64,000 nucleotides of DNA from Odontocerum albicorne (lineage: Eukaryota; Arthropoda; Insecta; Trichoptera; Odontoceridae), in the NCBI GenBank assembly GCA_949825065.1, contig OX463852.1, forward strand, positions 10,567,665 to 10,631,664, given 5' to 3'. Positions within the stretch are counted from its first letter, which is position 1. Every line of letters begins with the position of its first letter. The notes under the pieces are model-generated. The model did no database searches and was not told where the DNA came from. It saw only the letters and a program-made list of their open reading frames with translations. Positions 62,963 to 64,000 of this stretch are shown in pieces. Both the position numbers and the translations under genes were made by a program.

Positions 62963-63319
62963 ATGGACGCATGCTCTCCACCGTCAACGCCGCCGCCGGC
63001 TGCAGTGATTCTAACAGATTCAAGATCCTTGCCTACTTTAGAAGAGATTTTTTTGATCGGACTTGAAATTCTCCTTGAGCTCTGGAATGCTCAGCACAAA
63101 TACTCGTATTATTCAAATAAATACAAACGGCAAGCAGGGCATCAAAAGTTATTGGGAATTTTCAAGAAAATAAAGCCGCAAGTAACCGTTGACGTGAGAA
63201 TTTCTTTTTATCTGAGATCGAATTATAGGAGAGAATTAAAGAGATTACAAATTCAAAAAGATCTGGGGCTGGTGCGGACGACGTTTATACACCGAAGTCA
63301 AAATCATTTATGCAGCTAA
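62963..63319 (+). pseudogene. MADF-type accessory gene of Harbinger element
   Basis: A 118-codon frame: MDACSPPSTPPPAAVIL leader, then LLELWNAQHKYSYYSNKYKR, GHQKLLGIFKKIKPQVTV and LRSNYRRELKRLQ, matching a MADF/Myb-SANT-like domain. VRISFYLRSNY in place of the usual DV-KK--NLRSNY, and drift after it, show frameshift damage. A donor-like GTAAGG at 63,362 suggests that the original gene had a further exon. It belongs to the Harbinger family whose deleted copy lies at 61,495-62,387. Confidence 0.68.
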
Positions 63320-63362
63320 GTTTTTTTTATACAAGACAGAGAAGCCGAATTACTTTCATCAG

Positions 63363-63809
63363 GTAAGGAGTTTACATTTTGTATTTCTGTTTTCCTTTTT
63401 ACTACCGTCATGAAAGTGAAATAAAAATAAGTAAATAAGTAGGTAGATACTTTATTGCATTATCTTCATAATTTGCTTTTAAATAAAATTATAGGTAGGT
63501 ATATTTTACAATCCTTAACTTATAAATTATGTAGATACGGTCAACAATAGGTTATGTGTTTAATGTTTTAAGTGTACAGTTACATGTATACAATATGTCA
63601 AGTTTCAATATGTCACAGCTAAATGTATACAATATGTCAAGTTTCTTCGATGCAATTTGGACTTGATGCATAGTGAATAAGGTCCAAATCAGTTTCTAGA
63701 AATTTGACAAATTGTATAATTTTAGCTGCAGTTGACTGTACCTAAGTGTGAAATCACTGGAGGGTTTTAAGTTGAGAAATAAATGGTCACTACACCTGTT
63801 TGCACATGA
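63363..63809. other. AT-rich region before the terminal mariner
   Basis: Short direct repeats of ATACAATATGTCAAGTTTC occur twice near 63,588 and 63,628. A further inverted match (AAATTTGACAAATTGTATAA) follows. No gene seen. Confidence 0.45.
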
Positions 63810-63811
63810 TA

Positions 63812-64000
63812 TTAGGTCCTTACATATGAAATTGGCGTTTTGTTTGGGAGGAACATTAAGTTGATTTTTTTTTAATATAATATATTTATTTAATCAAAGT
63901 ATGTACCATTGCTATCTATGCACTTTTGCCATCTCATAGGTAGTTCATCGATCCCTTTACTAAAAAAACCATTCGGACGGGAATCAATAAAATCTTTGAA
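63812..64000 (-). mobile_element. Mariner-family element, 3' end, runs off the window
   Basis: The terminal repeat begins TTAGGTCCTTACATATG after TA at 63,810-63,811. The transposase C-terminus lies inside it on minus. The rest lies beyond the window. Confidence 0.8.
63890..64000 (-). CDS. Mariner-type transposase C-terminus (partial)
   Basis: Ends GIDELPMRWQKCIDSNGTYF plus Asp and TAA at 63,890-63,892, the conserved G-x-x-L-P-x-R-W-x-K-C-I-x-x-x-G-x-Y-F end of mariner-like transposases. Open to the window edge. Whether the full gene is intact cannot be judged. Confidence 0.75.
   Translation of the reverse strand, partial: FKDFIDSRPNGFFSKGIDELPMRWQKCIDSNGTYFD

Overview
The window looks like insect (at least arthropod) nuclear DNA. 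It is AT-rich, has spliced genes with short exons, and is crowded with insect-type DNA transposons (mariner, Harbinger/MADF, piggyBac, hAT, pogo/Tigger), non-LTR fragments and tRNA-derived SINEs. I see no prokaryotic, viral or organellar gene set. Species cannot be told from sequence reading alone.

Layout. (1) 1-21,290: a satellite array of about 322-bp monomers whose left end lies outside the window. It carries multi-level higher-order repeats (about 2.0, 2.25 and 2.9 kb, plus a 3.25-kb block repeated 11.08 kb away). It is interrupted by a dispersed repeat, two copies of a TA-flanked foldback MITE, and a probable solo LTR inside one of those MITEs. (2) 21,398-36,597, plus strand: the last ten coding exons of a secreted-type multi-TIL-domain (trypsin-inhibitor-like, cysteine-rich) protein. 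Each exon is exactly one domain bounded by phase-1 introns. The first (signal peptide) exon is not seen and may lie beyond the satellite. Most of its introns carry recognisable mobile DNA: hAT, SINEs, mariner, LINE and pogo fragments, TA- and hAT-type MITEs and a 45-bp coding minisatellite. (3) 36,598-45,073: AT-rich intergenic DNA with LINE and SINE fragments, a pogo-like MITE, near-perfect hairpins and a Harbinger MITE retaining a MADF gene piece. (4) 45,074-59,183, minus strand: a complete seven-exon kinesin-14 gene (ncd/KIFC1 type, 653 residues predicted), with a dead mariner in intron 6, a decayed mobile-element gene in intron 5 and a decayed piggyBac in intron 1. (5) 59,184-64,000: kinesin 5' flank, then a dense cluster of Harbinger derivatives, including a 300-bp-arm palindrome and telescoped 171-bp MITEs, and the 3' end of another mariner at the window edge.

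The two host genes face each other tail to tail (TIL gene on plus, kinesin on minus) and show no evident functional link. The TIL protein would be a multi-headed extracellular protease inhibitor or mucin-like protein. The kinesin would be a minus-end-directed spindle motor. The most unusual structures are the alternating two-type TIL exon array, the self-targeting Harbinger MITE cluster rich in GATC subterminal repeats, the triplicated splice-donor segment after TIL exon 6, and a set of unrelated near-perfect hairpins that look like fold-back copying events.
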